From: Trema orientale
Taxonomy: Eukaryota; Streptophyta; Magnoliopsida; Rosales; Cannabaceae
Length of the DNA stretch: 64,000 nucleotides
Direction: 5' to 3'
Assembly (NCBI GenBank): GCA_002914845.1
Contig: JXTC01000059.1
Span: 967,514 to 1,031,513, forward strand
Shown piece after piece: positions 10,272 through 22,632 of the stretch. Numbering within the stretch: the stretch's first letter is position 1; each line of letters opens with the position of its first letter. Position numbers and translations under genes: made by a program. Under the pieces are notes generated by a model. The model saw nothing but the letters and a program-made list of their open reading frames with translations. It did no database searches and was not told the DNA's origin.

Positions 10272-13093
10272 TTAAACATTCTGTAGAGAAACCTGAATTG
10301 CAGTATTAGACCTTGATTTAAGACTTGAAGCAGCTAGGCCTTGAAGCAGCGTCATGACATCGGCAGTATCATCTAGATAGTACTTAGCTTTGCTGGGTTT
10401 CTGGCCAACAGTGCACGCAAATATCTCAGGAACTGCAGGGAGCGACGAATTGGACACTATGCTCGATATGCTTTCAAACATGTCCTCATCAGATCTATCG
10501 TCGCCAATGCACATTACAAAATCTACTGGCTTCCCGTTGTTGATCATCATAGAAAGAACTTTATCTGCAACCAAACCTTTAGTAATTCCCTGCAGTGTTT
10601 ATGGGCCAATATTAGACCCTCTTGGCAAATGAATAGAATAGAACTACTGAAAGGAAAATGAGAAAGAACTTGTCCATACCTGTGGCTTTACTTCAACTAT
10701 GTGCTGGCCCCTCTTAACAACTACAGGTTCATTTGCAAGGACATTTTCGAGATGATCCAATAGTTCCATAGCCTGGCAAGATCCGAAATAAGGATCAGCA
10801 TCTTGATGGTGCCATACCAAGGCACTCTCCTTGGTCTCTATATAGGAGCCATCAGTTGCTTCTGTATACAATTTCATCACAGGTTCTGCAATTTGTTTCC
10901 AATCAAAATCTGCAGCTAGGGGACTGGTTTCCCAATCAGATTTACTACTCCATCTGTAAGAGCCAAAAGAAACCGAGGAGTTAATTCAGATTATCAAATT
11001 TCTTGAAAACAGTCATCATCATAAACCACTTCAATATCACCTACAAGCTTAAAATAAGACATTAATTTTTAACTAAGTAGCTAGAATGATGGAACTTAAA
11101 ATCCTTGTATGTCAAAAGAACCTACCTAATGAAGTAACCATGCTCAGCCGCTATACCCAGATTCTCACATTGAGAAAACCACTCACCCAGAGAGTTCTTC
11201 CCTCTACCACTAACTATAAACACTGTGTTCTTGGGGTCACTGCAAATATTGTTCAAAACAGAAATGACTTCAGGACTTGGAGTTTTAGAGATCGAAGCTT
11301 GAGAAACCACTGTTCCATCGTAATCCAAAAAAATTGCCCTTCGACTAGTCCTCCTATATGTGGAGAGAATATTGTCAATTGAAAGCTTCCTAAAACTCGG
11401 CGAAAGAGACAGAATTCTGAAACTTAGACCAAAACCAATTCCCCAACAGCGTTTACTGTAGTGATCCTTGCATGCTCGCTCCAAATCTTGGAAAAAGCTA
11501 TGAGCCCAGTAAGCCACATCATGGGAGCTAATGTATCGGTAGTGCTTCTCATGCCGCAAATGCTTCTCCACATCAGGCATTGTGATGGCGACATTTAGTG
11601 CATCAGCTACAGCATCTATGTCCCATGGATTCACCTTGATTGCTCCACTTAAAGACGGTGAGCAACCAATGAACTCTGAAACAACAAGTGTACTAGTTCG
11701 AGGAGAATCAGAGGAGACGTTTAAAGCTTCGTCCATTTTTGGAGTTCCTTGCCTGCATATTGTATACTTGTACGGCATTAAATTCATACCATCCCTAACA
11801 GCATTTACTATACAACACTCTGCCAAAGAATAGTACGCAGTCTTTTCATATAGAGGAACATTACGGTCAACTAAAATAATTGGTTCATAGCCTGGAAAAC
11901 CAAAAATCTCATTTATTCTTCTGGCAGTCATGTATGTTTCCCTTTTGGCTTCCTGAACATCCTTCCCCGTGCTCCTTGCAGGATTTACAATTTGAACCAG
12001 GACTAGTTTGCCAAGCAACTCCGGATGCTGCAACAAAAGCTGCTCCATTGCCAAAAACTTAAAACTGATGCCTTTAAAAATGTCCATGTCGTCAACACCT
12101 AAAATCAACTTTTTGCCCTTGAATTGTTCTTGAATCTCTTTAGCCTTTGCAGAAGATAATGGGTGATTCAATGCGGATTCGAGTCGTCCCATATGAATCC
12201 CCACAGGCAGAATTTTAATGTTAACTCCACGACCAATTAAAGTACTCAAGTCCAATGTGGCCCCTCTTGGATTCATACTCCAGGCCAAGCATTCTACTAC
12301 AACAGGACAAAAAGTGGCGAGCATAATCGAATGTGTGGAAGCCAATCAAATCAGCATTCAGTAGTGCTCTCAGAATTTCATCTCTGACAGGTAGAGTTCG
12401 GTAGATTTCTGATGAGGGGAATGGACTATGGAGGAAAAAGCCAAGCTTTACCCGAGTGAAATGCTTTCGCAAAAATGTAGGTAGAATCATAAGGTGGTAG
12501 TCATGCACCCATACATAATCATCTTCTGGATTGATCACCTCCATAACCTTATCTGCAAATATCTTATTAGCAGAAACATAGGCCTGCCAAAGCTGCCGGT
12601 CAAAACGATTTCCGTGGTCCAGGCACATGGGCAGCATGTAATGGAAAATGGGCCACAAATATTGCTTACAAAACCCATGATAATATTTCTTCTGAATGTC
12701 AGAAGGTAGGAAAGTGGGAACACAACTAAAATCTTCAAGCAGTTTCTGAGAAACTTCTTCTTGTTCACTTGTATCTACATCAACTTTCAGAGATCCTACG
12801 AAAACAGCCTTTGTACCAGAAGGAAAACCATCCTTAAATTGCAATGAAAGTGCATCCTCATCAAAACTAAAGCACCATTTCCCAGAATTCACATCCTTTT
12901 GAGCATGTATAGGCAGAAAATTTGTCACTATAATTATCTTTTCACAGCATTCAGGGGACGGAGAGTCTAATCCTCCGCTGCCATCTATGTCAGACATAAT
13001 TCCTCTAACAGTCACCAGTCTCGGAAGATTTCTAGGAGTCTGTGGATCCCCCGAGGCCAACTCCAACAAACTAATGCAAGATCTCGACAACAT
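10272..13093 (-). CDS. TPS: Class II trehalose-6-phosphate synthase/phosphatase-like protein, frame broken once
   Basis: Three coding exons on the minus strand: 13093-11126, 10953-10680 and 10589-10272, with GT-AG borders. Start context LLELASGDPQTPRNLPRLVT fits the TPS8/9/10 subgroup. An N-terminal GT20 synthase-like domain (for example DDYVWVHDYHLMILPTFLRK, LGFFLHSPFPSSEIYRTLP, NAVRDGMNLMPYKY) is followed by a HAD phosphatase domain with LDYDGT, IVSGRGK and GDDRSDEDMF. In Arabidopsis, class II members are mostly not active synthases and are thought to be regulatory in sugar signalling. Odd: the coding length is 2560 nt, one more than a multiple of three. The frame shifts in a short A/T run at about 12234-12241, exactly between GLEY and the GRGVNIKILPVG block. 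Everything on both sides is well conserved, so a sequencing indel or a very recent mutation is likely. Intact length would be about 852 aa, normal for the family. Confidence 0.88.
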
Positions 13094-14890
13094 GATTGAG
13101 AATAACCTTTCTTTTTGTCAATTAGGCTATGAGTACTCGTGATGATGTAAGACCGCCAAAGTTTCTCCTGGAATTATCTCAAAGGCAGTAATCGGGAGTG
13201 TAGTTCCCAGGATCTGTAGAAAGAGCAAGAGAAAACACAGTTATAACAACATGTGAAAGTCGATGCTAATTCTAGACATAAGCAAATCGATAAACGTAAG
13301 TAAGATCAAATACTTTTTAAGCGTTCATAGCATTTAGGCAACTATCACAAGAGTTCAAAACACAGACATATCGACAGAAAGACCAAAAATAAAAATTAAA
13401 AAAAAAATAAAAGCAATGAGTGGGAAAGTAATGCAAGGTTAGAATGAACATATCTACCCACAAAACATACCTAACTTACTTTCATTAGCTAGGAAGAATC
13501 AATGAAACTCTGCTCTCATTATTTTAATATTCTTAGACTTTTAGAGGGAAGAATCAATGAAACTCTACTTCTATTTTTATAATATTCTTAGCCTTTTAGA
13601 GAGAAGCTCCATTAAGAATATTCCACTTTTCTCACAACTTAAGGATCAAAGTAAACTGATATAGACAGTTGATCTTCAAGGAAATTACAACATGATTTTC
13701 TTATGCAATCCTTTCATATCATTTAATTCAAGGAAAGCAATTAAATCACCTTATCTGTCTTCTAAGTCAGGAATATAAGGATATACCATAATTCTTAAAT
13801 TACACTGGGCCAAAATATGGTTCATTTACCTTTTGCCCTTTTCAATTATAAGTCAAAAAAAATAAAATAAAATAAGAAAGAGCCAAAGTATTCCTTCAAA
13901 GCACAACAATCATACGGGAAAAAAAAAATTGTACAATATTTTCCACATGCCTCCAACGTTTGGGCAGATTTAAATTCTTGATAGAAGAAGAATCGATACT
14001 AAATCAGCTAATATCCAAATAATGGCCAAAAGGATAAAATTCAATTAATGCAATGGTATACCACATTCCTTATTCATGGTATTCAACCTTATCTATAATT
14101 ATTAATTGACATTCACACTCAAAAAAGACTATTTAAAAGTTAAAAACGACAACACACAACAATTACTTGTCACGCAACTAATTCAAATTTCCAAATTTTT
14201 ATAGGACCTCTGTTTGTTTCCCTGGAAAATAGTTTTATGAAGCATTCAAAACTTTCTTTCTTTTTTTTTTTTAATTTTTTCAGTACTTAAAACTTATACC
14301 GATCCATATTTACCATGCAAAATGTGTAAAAATACAATCAATACTTTAGAAAATTTTCATAGGTCTAAGCAAACACACCCTTTGAACATAAGATTTTAAT
14401 CAAATTTTCTGTACAAACAAACAGAGTAATGATTTAAAACAAAAATTAAAAAAATTAAATCTAAAAAGTCCAAAATTTTAAAACTATCAGAGAGAGAGAG
14501 AGAGAGAGAGTGTTAACCTGAAATGGGATCACTGATCCAGCTAGGCAAGGTTTCTAGGAAACTTTATGTGATCACAGCAAGGGAGGTATCTCCTGTGAAA
14601 ACACCAAATACATATAAAAATCAAAGAACAGAGTCGTGTTTGGCTTCCGAGAAAAAAAAAAAAAAAACGAAAAGGAAAAAGAAAAAGAAAAAGAGAAGAA
14701 GCAGCTCAACCATCACGAAAACTAATTCTTTTCCGAAAAGCCAGAAAAACCCAAGTGCCCATTTTTCATAATAAACTTTCTCGGAAACCAAACGGGCAGA
14801 CCCTTTAAAATCCAGAAGAGAAAAAATGGAAAAATTCAGAGAAGGGTGTCAAAGAAAACTTACAGAGAGAGAGAGAGAGTTTATCCAAAG
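13094..14890 (-). promoter_or_regulatory. Probable 5' leader and leader intron of the trehalose gene
   Basis: Reading the minus strand, a good acceptor (CTTTCTACAG) ends at about 13217, just upstream of the ATG exon. A possible donor CAG/GTTAAC lies at about 14518, with an intron of roughly 1.3 kb between them. Leader introns are common in plant class II TPS genes. The putative leader exon contains (GA)n tracts on the plus strand at about 14490-14510 and 14862-14880. Exact transcript ends cannot be read from sequence alone. Confidence 0.45.
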
Positions 14891-16086
14891 AAAGATTAAT
14901 GTTACAGCATAAGTTAGTTTATATATTAAATACAAGATATTGAAGAGGGTGAGGTGTGTATCAGAATCAGAGTATATATGTTTTATATGGAAATATACGT
15001 ATATATGTGTGTTAGGTTCGAAACCGATGAGATTTGTGAGAGCTTTTATTAATGGTTTCAAAACGGACCAATTTATTTAAAATAATATGTTATATGCAAA
15101 GAAAATATTTTGGAAAGAAAATGAAGAATTTCGGGGAGATATTAATACTTATATTTGGTTCCGTTTGGTTTGATGTTTGTTAAACGGTGGAATAAGATTC
15201 AAATTCAACAAAAGAATACTTAGAGAGAGAGAGAAGAGAGAGAGTTAAACGTAGAAAGTCAAAAAAACAGAGTGAGAGTTTACAAAATAGTTGGATTGCA
15301 ACTCTTCTAGTTTGGTCTTACGTTACAGTCTTTACGGGATTTGTTCTTCTCACAAAATTGCTTCTAGACTTCAACTTTATTGCAAAACTACCCTTCTAAC
15401 TGTTTTTATGTGGATAAATCCAACTTCAAATTCTATAATGAGAAAAGGAAAAAATGCAATTACATTTGTGTATAATTGTTAAGAAACACAATATCATTCC
15501 ATTAAACCTAATTCTTTATGCATATTCTTATCTCAAGTATTGTATTAACTTTTATATAATAATGTGGCAAGTGAGTGTTAATTTTTTTAATTTGAATTTA
15601 ATACCAGTTACCAATATATAAAAATTTTCGTTCAATGACTTAATCCGTGGCACTTTCCATCATTTATTGTCTAAGTCACTCTTAGGTTATTGGTTATACA
15701 AAGTAATAGGTTGAAATGATTTTCAATATAACAATTAATATCTTCAAGAGAATTTTTCTTTGATCTGAATTTTCCTAAAGTTCTTAAGTTTATCCAAAAT
15801 TAGCCAAACCTCTTGGAAAGATAATTGTCAAAAATGGGAAGTCAAGTTCATGGAATGGGTAAAAAAAGGGTAACTAATTTGACTATTATCAAATATCAAA
15901 GTTTAGAAAAATGGAAACTTCTTGGTTGTTTGATTACTCTCTAAATCTTACCAATGGATTTTTTTGGTTACCGAAAAACCTAATTTATTTTTTACGTGCC
16001 ACAAGGGCAGTCTTCATTGTCCACATAAAATAAGTTATCCTTAGAATAGTGTTATTTGTTCTACCAACTAATTCCATTGTCCTTTA

Positions 16087-16149
16087 GTATTTAAATCGAG
16101 GTTTTTTCTTCTCTTTTTTTTTTTTTTGGAAAGCGGTATTTAAATCGAG
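16087..16149 (-). mobile_element. Tail-only retroposed insertion with 14-bp target duplication
   Basis: GTATTTAAATCGAG occurs at 16087-16100 and again, identical, at 16136-16149. Between them are 35 bp that read, on the minus strand, CGCTTTCC followed by a long A-rich tail. This is the footprint of target-primed retroposition with almost the whole element missing. Confidence 0.6.
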
Positions 16150-17705
16150 TTGACCAACAACTATCCCTTCAAAGTTCAAACCTTAACCAAAAGTATATGA
16201 TATGCTTTCAGAATTGTATCTTGCAAATGGATAAACAAAGACTAGGGCCACAAAAGGCATAACGTGAATATAAGTTTTTCTAATCAGAAACTAATAGTGG
16301 AAATTTGAACTAATCTATATATTCTCATAAATAAAGGCTTGGAGATTTAATAAAGTAATGACATATCACCTAATAATAAACACTAATTTAATAATATGGG
16401 ACACTTGTACTAGGTAACTCATCAACTGGTGCAAGTATCCCTTGTTGTTACTCGAGCTTCAAAGATTCTTTTTATTATTACTATTATTATTATTTTTTGT
16501 CATCATTAAGAAAAATAAAGAAAATCAAATTTAGGTGGAGGTGGAATAATAACTTTTTACCAATTATTATTGAAAAAGAGGCATAACGGTTAGGATGTTT
16601 CTTATTTTTTATAATATTAAAATGCAACGATGCGCTTAAAATTTGATATTCAATGAAAGATTTTAGTATCTACTCGATCATTAGATCTATGGCATTAGAG
16701 TGTCGTAGTGAAAATGAAAATTTAGTTTGTCTTTCAAGTGAAAATTGAGTCAAATTAAGCCGGTTCAATTCTATTAATGAGCCTTAAGATTTCTAGAATA
16801 AACACTAGTTCTTCCATTTTATTATCATTATTATTATTACAATCGAAATGCACAAAATGGTTTACATCAAAAAACTAGTTCTTCCATCTTTTTAATCCAC
16901 TAACACATTATAAGGGGGGTAAAATCGTAAAGCACAATCCAGAAGGCAGGAACGGAAGGTGAAGTTGAGCTGTAAAGTTTGATAGATCAACATTTAACAA
17001 ATTTTCTAGTCATGAGAAACAAGAGTAAAAAGTTGTAAGGTTCGAAGTTTTTAACGGCGGTTTCAAATAATAAATAAAAACGAAAATAGATTGGAGGTAA
17101 AGTAGTAACTTTATAAAATAAAATAAAATAAAAAAGTTATGGTCGGACAGCGTGACAGGCGGTGCATGCGGCTGCTCGACCACGCTATATACTTGTGTGT
17201 GTCTGTCTGTCATCCATCCACTTTGGATAAGATTAGATTGATAAATTGAGAATTTGAGATCCCATTTATTATTTCTTTCACTTTACGCCCTTTCTTCTTT
17301 ACCAAACAAACCTTCATTTTTCTATTTTTATTTTTACTTTTTTTTAATCTCTCCCTTCTAGAATGTTTTAAAAAAAAAGTTTATCTCAGCTCTTTTTTTT
17401 TTTTTTTTTTTTGTCTTGTGCCTTTTTTTGGTAATTTGTTATCAAACTAGATCCATTACCCATTTGAAAAAGCTACTTGTGTTATTTGATTGACCACTCA
17501 ACTTAATAAAGATTATTCCTTTGTTTTTCTTTTTTCTTTTTTTTTTTTAAAGTATCTTTGCTTCATTTTTTTTTAAAGTATCTTTGCTTCATTATTTAAT
17601 ATGTTATAAATTAGATTCCTTTACATATATACTTATAGACTATAGAAATTCAAAATTTTATATCATATAAACGAAACATGTGCATTGCACATGCAACGTT
17701 TTACT

Positions 17706-17706
17706 N
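17706..17706. other. Single-N assembly join
   Basis: One N. The bases directly after it (TAAAGATTATTCCTTTG and a T-rich run) repeat the sequence at 17506-17549, suggesting that overlapping contig ends were placed side by side. Confidence 0.7.
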
Positions 17707-19229
17707 TAAAGATTATTCCTTTGTTTTTCTTTTTTCTTTTTTTTTTTCTTTCTTCTTCTTCTTTTTTTTTTTTGGGCTTGAAGTAGATGAAACGCAACAA
17801 ATAAGAATTAAGAAAGATTAATTGTAGTAGATAATGTAAATTAATAATTCCAGAAAAATTTTCGATTATTCCAAATCTCACGAATTAAAACAAAACGAAA
17901 AATGAAAATATATATTTTTTCCTACAAAAAAAAAATACTGGAATTGGATTATAGCTTGCAATATTGTTTATGAGTAAACTATTTGTTGTATGAAATGCGA
18001 ACTTGTGCAGCCAGTTATCCTTCTATCTGATTTTAGATCATTGTCTACTTTTCAGGAATATGATGTTATTTATTAACAATTTTTTACTATACAAATCTTG
18101 GGAAATGATAATTTAAGGATATTTAATAAGAAAACCCTTGAAGTCCAACTAATTTGGTAAAATTAACCTTTTTTTTAAGGGCAGAACCCTTGATGTCGAG
18201 AATATTAGTTATATTACACCTATTTATAATAGAAGCATCATGTGGTGTAAAATCAAATGGTATAATTTATTTCACATAGTTTATTCTAGAATCTCTCTCT
18301 CTCTTTTCAAAAATTATAAGAAGCTTATATGAGACGAAGAAGGTTTTGGATTTTTTAGTAGATTATGTTGCATATTAACTAGCATGCATGTCTCACTCCC
18401 TAAATCACCAATTTTTGCTGGTCACTGACTAACGCCACTTGTTGTTATTCTTCTCCCAACTTTAAACAATCAAACACAATTTTTTAACTTCTTTTCACAC
18501 TATATTAATAACTCATAATTTTTTTTTAATAATGTAGATTATGTTATGCACATTTAATTATATTATGATTTTTTGAGTTTGGTTCTACTTTATAACTAAA
18601 ATCATGATTCAATTTTTAACTTGTTTATATAAAAATTATTGATTTTTTTTACATAACATACATATGTTATTTAGTTAATAATTATTTTTAAATATGTAAA
18701 ACTCATGATTATTATAAGGATTTTTTTACATTTTAGGAATGAGCATATATGTGTTATATATATATATATACATATATGAAAGATATATGTCAAATTGGTG
18801 GGAAAGATTAGTATAATATTTGAAATTATAATTATATCATTTGATTTTACACTATAAAAGGTTTTTGTTATAATTTAGAGTATCAAAACCCAAATTTTCT
18901 AACATTGGAGAGTTTTGCTCTATAAAAATAAGTTCAGAGTTAATTTTACGTATTGGTTTCAACTTCATAAGTTTTTGCATTAAATAGTCTAATTTGTATT
19001 TGTTTATTTTTTTAAAAAAAGTAATACTAAAGGGCATGACAATAGCTCTACAAACCAAGAAAGTTGTGGATTTTACAATCAAGCTTACAAGTAAGATCTA
19101 ATTTAAGCCTCATGGTATCCTAAATTGATACGTTTCTAATTAATAATGACAAAGTTCAATAGTTTTACTCTAAAATGAGTTAAATAAGGTCCTAACTAAT
19201 ATTTGGCCTCAATGGATAAAGATGAATTT

Positions 19230-19705
19230 TTTTTAAGTATTTATAAGAAATGGCATTTTTTAAGACTAATTTAAAAAATAGCCATTTTTTTACACATATT
19301 TAATAAATAACTTTTAATAATTTTATTTTGATAAATAGTTGTTTTTTAGTTGATCTATTTTTTTATAAATTAAATCAAGTTTTGAAAAAGGAAATCAATT
19401 TTTTTAAAAAATAAATCACTTTTTTAAAAAATAAATCAATTTTAAAAAATAAATCAATATATTTTGATGTACTAAATAGAGTAAATCAATTTTTTATAAA
19501 GTAAATCAGTTTTTGAAAAAGTAAAACAATTTTTTAAAAAATATATCAATTTGATGAAAAATAAATCAATTTTCAAAAAATAAATCAATATATTTTGATA
19601 TACTAAATATGAAAACGGCTATTTTTAAATAATTTTCAAAATTCGATCATTTTTTAACAGTATTTAAAAAATGAGTCATTTTTACAAATTATGATTCAAA
19701 ATTTG
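19230..19705. repeat. AATAAATCAATTTTTTAAAA minisatellite, possibly inside a MITE
   Basis: About 19365-19610 is made of imperfect copies of a roughly 20-bp unit, (A)ATAAATCAATTTTTTAAA. Both flanks carry ATGGC/GCCAT words in T-rich context (AAATGGCATTTTTTAAG near 19250; AATTTGGCCATTTGGC near 19700) that look weakly inverted, as in a decayed MITE. No target duplication was established. Confidence 0.5.
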
Positions 19706-19958
19706 GCCATTTGGCTAAAAAACCTCCTTTTTTTTTTTTCCTCTACATTTCCGAGTCATATATACAACCGTTAGTCCTTTATTTTTCCTATACACTCCGA
19801 TGAAGGGGACATTTGATAATGGTCTTCATATTTAATGTCAATATATTCTCTAAACCTTACTCCTAAGTAGTATTAGTACCTAGAATGCATAAAAGTTACT
19901 TGGTGCATATTAAAGGCAATTAGAAGTTCATTGTTTAGGATTCTTTATCATTTTCTCT

Positions 19959-20236
19959 TTTATTTTTAAAACATAAAAATATCTAAGAGGAAGATTATAT
20001 ATTTATATCTTGCATTTTGAAATTTGTTAGTTTATACTTTGTATTTTGGTTATTATCAAATATTGACTTTTAAATTTAGACCTTATAACAAATTTATAAT
20101 CAAACATCAATTTTAACTAATATATTTACCAAAATATTCTTTAAAATTTAAATATATTTATTTGAAAAGAAGTTTAAATTTAGAACTTATCCAAAATTGA
20201 CTAATATGTATAAACCCTAAATATGTATAGGTTTTT
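19959..20236. repeat. Copy of the MITE left arm ending at an N join
   Basis: Nearly identical to 20338-20620: starts at CTTTTATTTTTAAAACATAA and ends at the GTTTTT directly before the N at 20237. Because the copy stops at the N, it is more likely a duplicated contig end or other haplotype than a second insertion. Confidence 0.7.
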
Positions 20237-20237
20237 N
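20237..20237. other. Single-N assembly join
   Basis: One N at the end of a 278-bp segment that recurs about 100 bp further on. Confidence 0.7.
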
Positions 20238-20371
20238 TTTGGAAAAACTAATATAGGATTATTTTCTACAAGTAACGCCTCTTCAAAACAGAGAGTTAAT
20301 AATTTCTACTAGCAGTATGTGGATAGGGAGGGTGTTACACTTTTATTTTTAAAACATAAAAATATCTAAAA

Positions 20372-20883
20372 GGATGATTATATATTTATATCTTGCATTT
20401 TGAAAATTTGTTAGTTTATACTTTGTATTTTGGTTATTATCAAATATTGACTTTTAAGTTTAGACCTTATAACAAATTTATAATCAAACATCAATTTTAA
20501 CTAATATATTTACCAAAATATTCTCTAAAATTTAAATATATTTATTTGAAAAGAAGTTTAAATTTAGAACTTATCCAAAATTGACTAATATGTATAAACC
20601 CTAAATATGTATAGGTTTTTGTTTTTTAAATTATTTTTTTAATATTTTGTCTATTAATTATTAATTTTAATTAGTTTTAAATTTAAACTAAGTATAAAAG
20701 TAGATATACGTAAAGTTGGAAGGGTGTTTTAGTAAACTCAATAGTCAAAATCGGTGCTTGACCCAAAAAGGGTATAAATTTATTATAAATTTCGAATCTG
20801 AAAATTAATATTGATAATAACTAAAATACAATGTATAAATTAAACAAATAGTCCAAACGCAATGTATAAAAATATAATTAACC
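20372..20883. mobile_element. Long-inverted-repeat MITE (probably Mutator type), copy 1
   Basis: The two ends are imperfect reverse complements over about 170 bp. The right end read backwards starts GGTTAATTATATTTTTATAC and continues with words for TTTATACATTGTATTTT, GTTATTATCAATATT and GACCCAAAAAGGGT. The left end starts GGATGATTATATATTTATA and follows the same order. It has no coding capacity and could fold into a long hairpin. A related copy lies at 33470-33791. The GGTTAATTA ends and the 9-bp near-duplication at the other copy point to a Mutator-type MITE. Confidence 0.6.
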
Positions 20884-21086
20884 ATAAAAACATTGAGAAC
20901 TTTTAAAACAATAGTATTAGAAGCAATATGTACCATAAGTAGTGTAAATCATGCATAAGTGCGGAAAACCCTCACTCGAATATAGGGTTGTGATTTGTCG
21001 TACAATTTAGCATCTTACATCGAAATTTTATTTACCAAAAGAAAAACTATTGGTAATATCTGAGCATCCGATGATGACAACTCTTT

Positions 21087-21638
21087 TAGGGCTGGTAATT
21101 CCTATTATTATGTTATATTCGGTCGATATGATTACGATACGATAACAGTTCAATACGAATATGAGATGATTAATAAATATGTCAACAACCTAAATTTGAA
21201 TACGACATGATTAATATATGTGTAACATGATATGACGTGTGTAACTCGTTTAATAAACTTGTCATGTATCATATTATGACACATTTGATATGATTATTTA
21301 AAATTGATACGATTATTCAAATTTCACACTATTAAACATTAATTAATTCAACTAAATACATGTAAATCTATTTGGAATTAAAATTACATTTAAAATATTT
21401 TATAAATTTGATATATTTGTGTCGTGATGACATGACACGAAAACGACCCGTTAAATTAAACTGGTTATATAAGTCATTTTCGGGTTAAACGGGATGACCC
21501 GAAATTCACTCATTTGTTACTAGTGTTACACGTGTCAATATGAAATTGACATGAAAATTAAATGGATCATTTAAATCCGTTTATTTCGTATCGTTTTCAA
21601 ATCGTATTGTTATGTCGTGTAAAAAATTACCGGCCCTA
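21087..21638. mobile_element. hAT-type non-autonomous element, older copy
   Basis: Ends are inverted repeats: TAGGGCTGGTAATT on the left and AATTACCGGCCCTA on the right. The inside resembles the element at 48264-48841 in reading order (ACACGATTA-like words, a run ending in CGTATCG...GTCGTGTAAAAAATTAC) but is much more diverged. No coding frame. No clear 8-bp target duplication remains. Confidence 0.7.
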
Positions 21639-22204
21639 ATATTCTAAATAACAGATTGTGACACATTAATTATCTCTATATGAGTCCTCTTCCAAAATTT
21701 TGCTAGGGAAGAGAACTGTTGGTAGTGGTACCCGAGTTCCGACTACAGAGGGAATGGCAGGAATGTATTTACCATAAGATATAGGCCCATTTTTAAAGTG
21801 TGGCAGTCTAACGTGGATAAAATTCAGGGGACAAGCAAAAGATCTTTGAAACGCCTTTATCATAATAATTATTTTATATTATATTCTCTTCTCGGCTCCT
21901 TCCAATCTGCCTCATCGGCTCATCCTATGTTATCCAATTCCCCCCTATAACTTTTGCCCTATCTAACTTTGGCCCCCATCCCCTCAAACAATCTAGTACA
22001 GACTTTTCAATTTTCACACACAAAAAGACCACCAATCCCTGTCCTCGGAAGAATTAGTAAGACAACTGCCCCATTAAGATGGACCCACTTTGGGCAATCT
22101 TGACTTGCCACCTCACGCACTTTCTGTACTCTTTGGCTTTTTTGACACGTGTTAATCACATGTTCATTTAGACTTTTCTAGAGTATCTTTTATTTTTTTC
22201 TGGA

Positions 22205-22408
22205 TAATGTTATGAGACACAGATAATGTCAATACTACAACGACGTGTCAATTTATTACTGATAATTCTAATTATTAAACTGGGTCTCATATAGACCTTA
22301 TTTGAAATGTAAATAAAATTAGTTAGTAATATAGATCTTACTTGAAATATAAATATAATTAGTTAGTAATAGACGGTCACATTATGCGATGTTGGACACC
22401 ATATAACA
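22205..22408. mobile_element. Possible small MITE with ATAATGTTAT ends
   Basis: ATAATGTTATGAGACAC at the left faces GGTGTCC...ATAATGTTAT (as reverse complement) at the right, with an AT-rich 180-bp body. The inverted repeat is short and the target duplication is not clear. Confidence 0.35.
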
Positions 22409-22569
22409 TTATTATTATTTTTTCTCTCTCTTTTTCTTTTCTTTTTTGGAAGGTTATTTCACATTTGTTTTGAGTTACGGATTTGTATTAGTCCAGTTTT
22501 AATGTTTTAAGTCATTGATGCCATATTGATTAGCTTAACAGGAATATTGGTCATTCAAAAATGAATAGA

Positions 22570-22570
<1 letters not shown>

Positions 22571-22630
<60 letters not shown>
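22571..22630. repeat. (AT)n microsatellite
   Basis: Nearly 60 bp of uninterrupted TA dinucleotides. Confidence 0.95.

Positions 22631-22632
<2 letters not shown>

Larger units (their letters stand above)
14891..19250. other. Gene-free AT-rich region
   Basis: No gene recognised. Seen: a 35-bp T/A-tail insertion between 14-bp repeats at 16087-16149, a 26-bp tandem duplication at about 17542-17593, a single N at 17706 with repeated flanks, and many T-rich runs. The short frames are low complexity. Confidence 0.5.

Noticed and set aside
17542-17593. Repeat of TAAAGTATCTTTGCTTCATT around a T run, looking like a tail-only insertion
   Set aside because: The T run precedes both copies, so it is a simple tandem duplication of the whole unit.
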